DNA of 64,000 nt from NCBI GenBank assembly GCA_036852015.1, contig JAANDG010000560.1:31465-95464 (forward strand), in the 5' to 3' direction. Position numbers and translations under genes: made by a program. Origin of the DNA: Pelodera strongyloides. Lineage: Eukaryota > Nematoda > Chromadorea > Rhabditida > Rhabditidae. Below the pieces are notes generated by a model, which did no database searches, was not told where the DNA came from, and saw only the letters and a program-made list of their open reading frames with translations. Below are positions 63,667 through 64,000 of the stretch, one piece after another (the first letter of the stretch is position 1; each line of letters begins with the position of its first letter).

Positions 63667-64000
63667 TAAAGGGTCAGGCCCATTTCAAATTACCCCTATA
63701 TTAGATGACTCCATCGGATTCTCCGTTCCAAATATAGTAGGCCAATTTTTTTTCCAATTTTCAGTCGCAATATTCACGCAGTTTTCAGCAATTTACCATG
63801 GCCAGTCATACACAACAATCAATCGTAGTTGTCACGCCCATTCGCGCTGATTGGCCAATATCGCAATTGCCACGCCCAATAGAGCATATTGTCCAATTAG
63901 CGCGGAAGGGCGTGACAACTGCGGTATATAGTTGGGTATGACTGGCCATGGTAAATTGCTGAATCCTGCGGAATTTTGCGACTGAAAATTGGAAAAAAAT
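63667..64000. mobile_element. Palindromic MITE, family P4, copy 3 (cut by window end)
   Basis: Same TTAAAGGGTCAGG start and inner CGCCCATTCGCGCTGATTGG. It has more differences than copies 1 and 2 on its right arm. Confidence 0.88.

Overview
The window looks like nuclear DNA of a nematode, probably Caenorhabditis-like or a related clade. The reasons are many small exons in phase with short introns ending in TTTCAG-type acceptors, a tandem family of arrestin-domain genes, AG acceptors 10 to 14 bases before several start codons (possible spliced-leader sites), many palindromic repeats with TTTAAAGGG ends, and a degenerate patch of the nematode telomere repeat. No bacterial features were seen. 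All gene models were built by hand from splice signals, reading phase and comparison between copies, so exact exon edges are predictions.

Layout. 1-2.87 kb is repeat-rich (two hairpin elements and a 4-unit tandem array). 2.87-8.79 kb (+) holds the 3' part of a WD-repeat gene, whose introns carry further hairpin elements and a large TCTA microsatellite. 9.58-10.75 kb is a ~200-bp minisatellite. 10.84-12.09 kb (+) is a tentative small gene. 12.1-16.9 kb holds no convincing gene. It carries TA and T tracts and what looks like a decayed relative of the LTR element further right.

16.9-54.5 kb (-) is a tandem array of five arrestin-domain genes, here called A to E from left to right. A, C and D look intact, with near-identical exon architecture and two C-terminal PPxY motifs. 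B carries a 5-bp frameshifting duplication and an altered splice donor. E is divergent, lacks the PPxY tail and lacks recognisable N-terminal exons. Family knowledge suggests the intact proteins are cytosolic adaptors linking cargo to Nedd4-type ubiquitin ligases.

The array has been invaded several times. A 3.58-kb element interrupts the upstream region of A. A MULE-like 1.46-kb element sits in an intron of C. An 8.9-kb compound LTR element (three LTRs, two internal regions, no polymerase found) lies between B and C, flanked by a 5-bp duplication, and the sibling copies preserve the uninterrupted site. One of its LTRs has an extra 132-bp segment with perfect GT-AG intron ends that the other two lack.

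54.5-59.9 kb (-) holds gene F, a single-pass membrane protein with a Cys-rich ectodomain and a Lys/Ser/Thr-rich tail; its first exons were not found. 59.9-64 kb holds only repeats: small inverted-repeat elements, two copies of a 416-bp palindromic element (one cut by the window end), and between them a degenerate telomere-like repeat.
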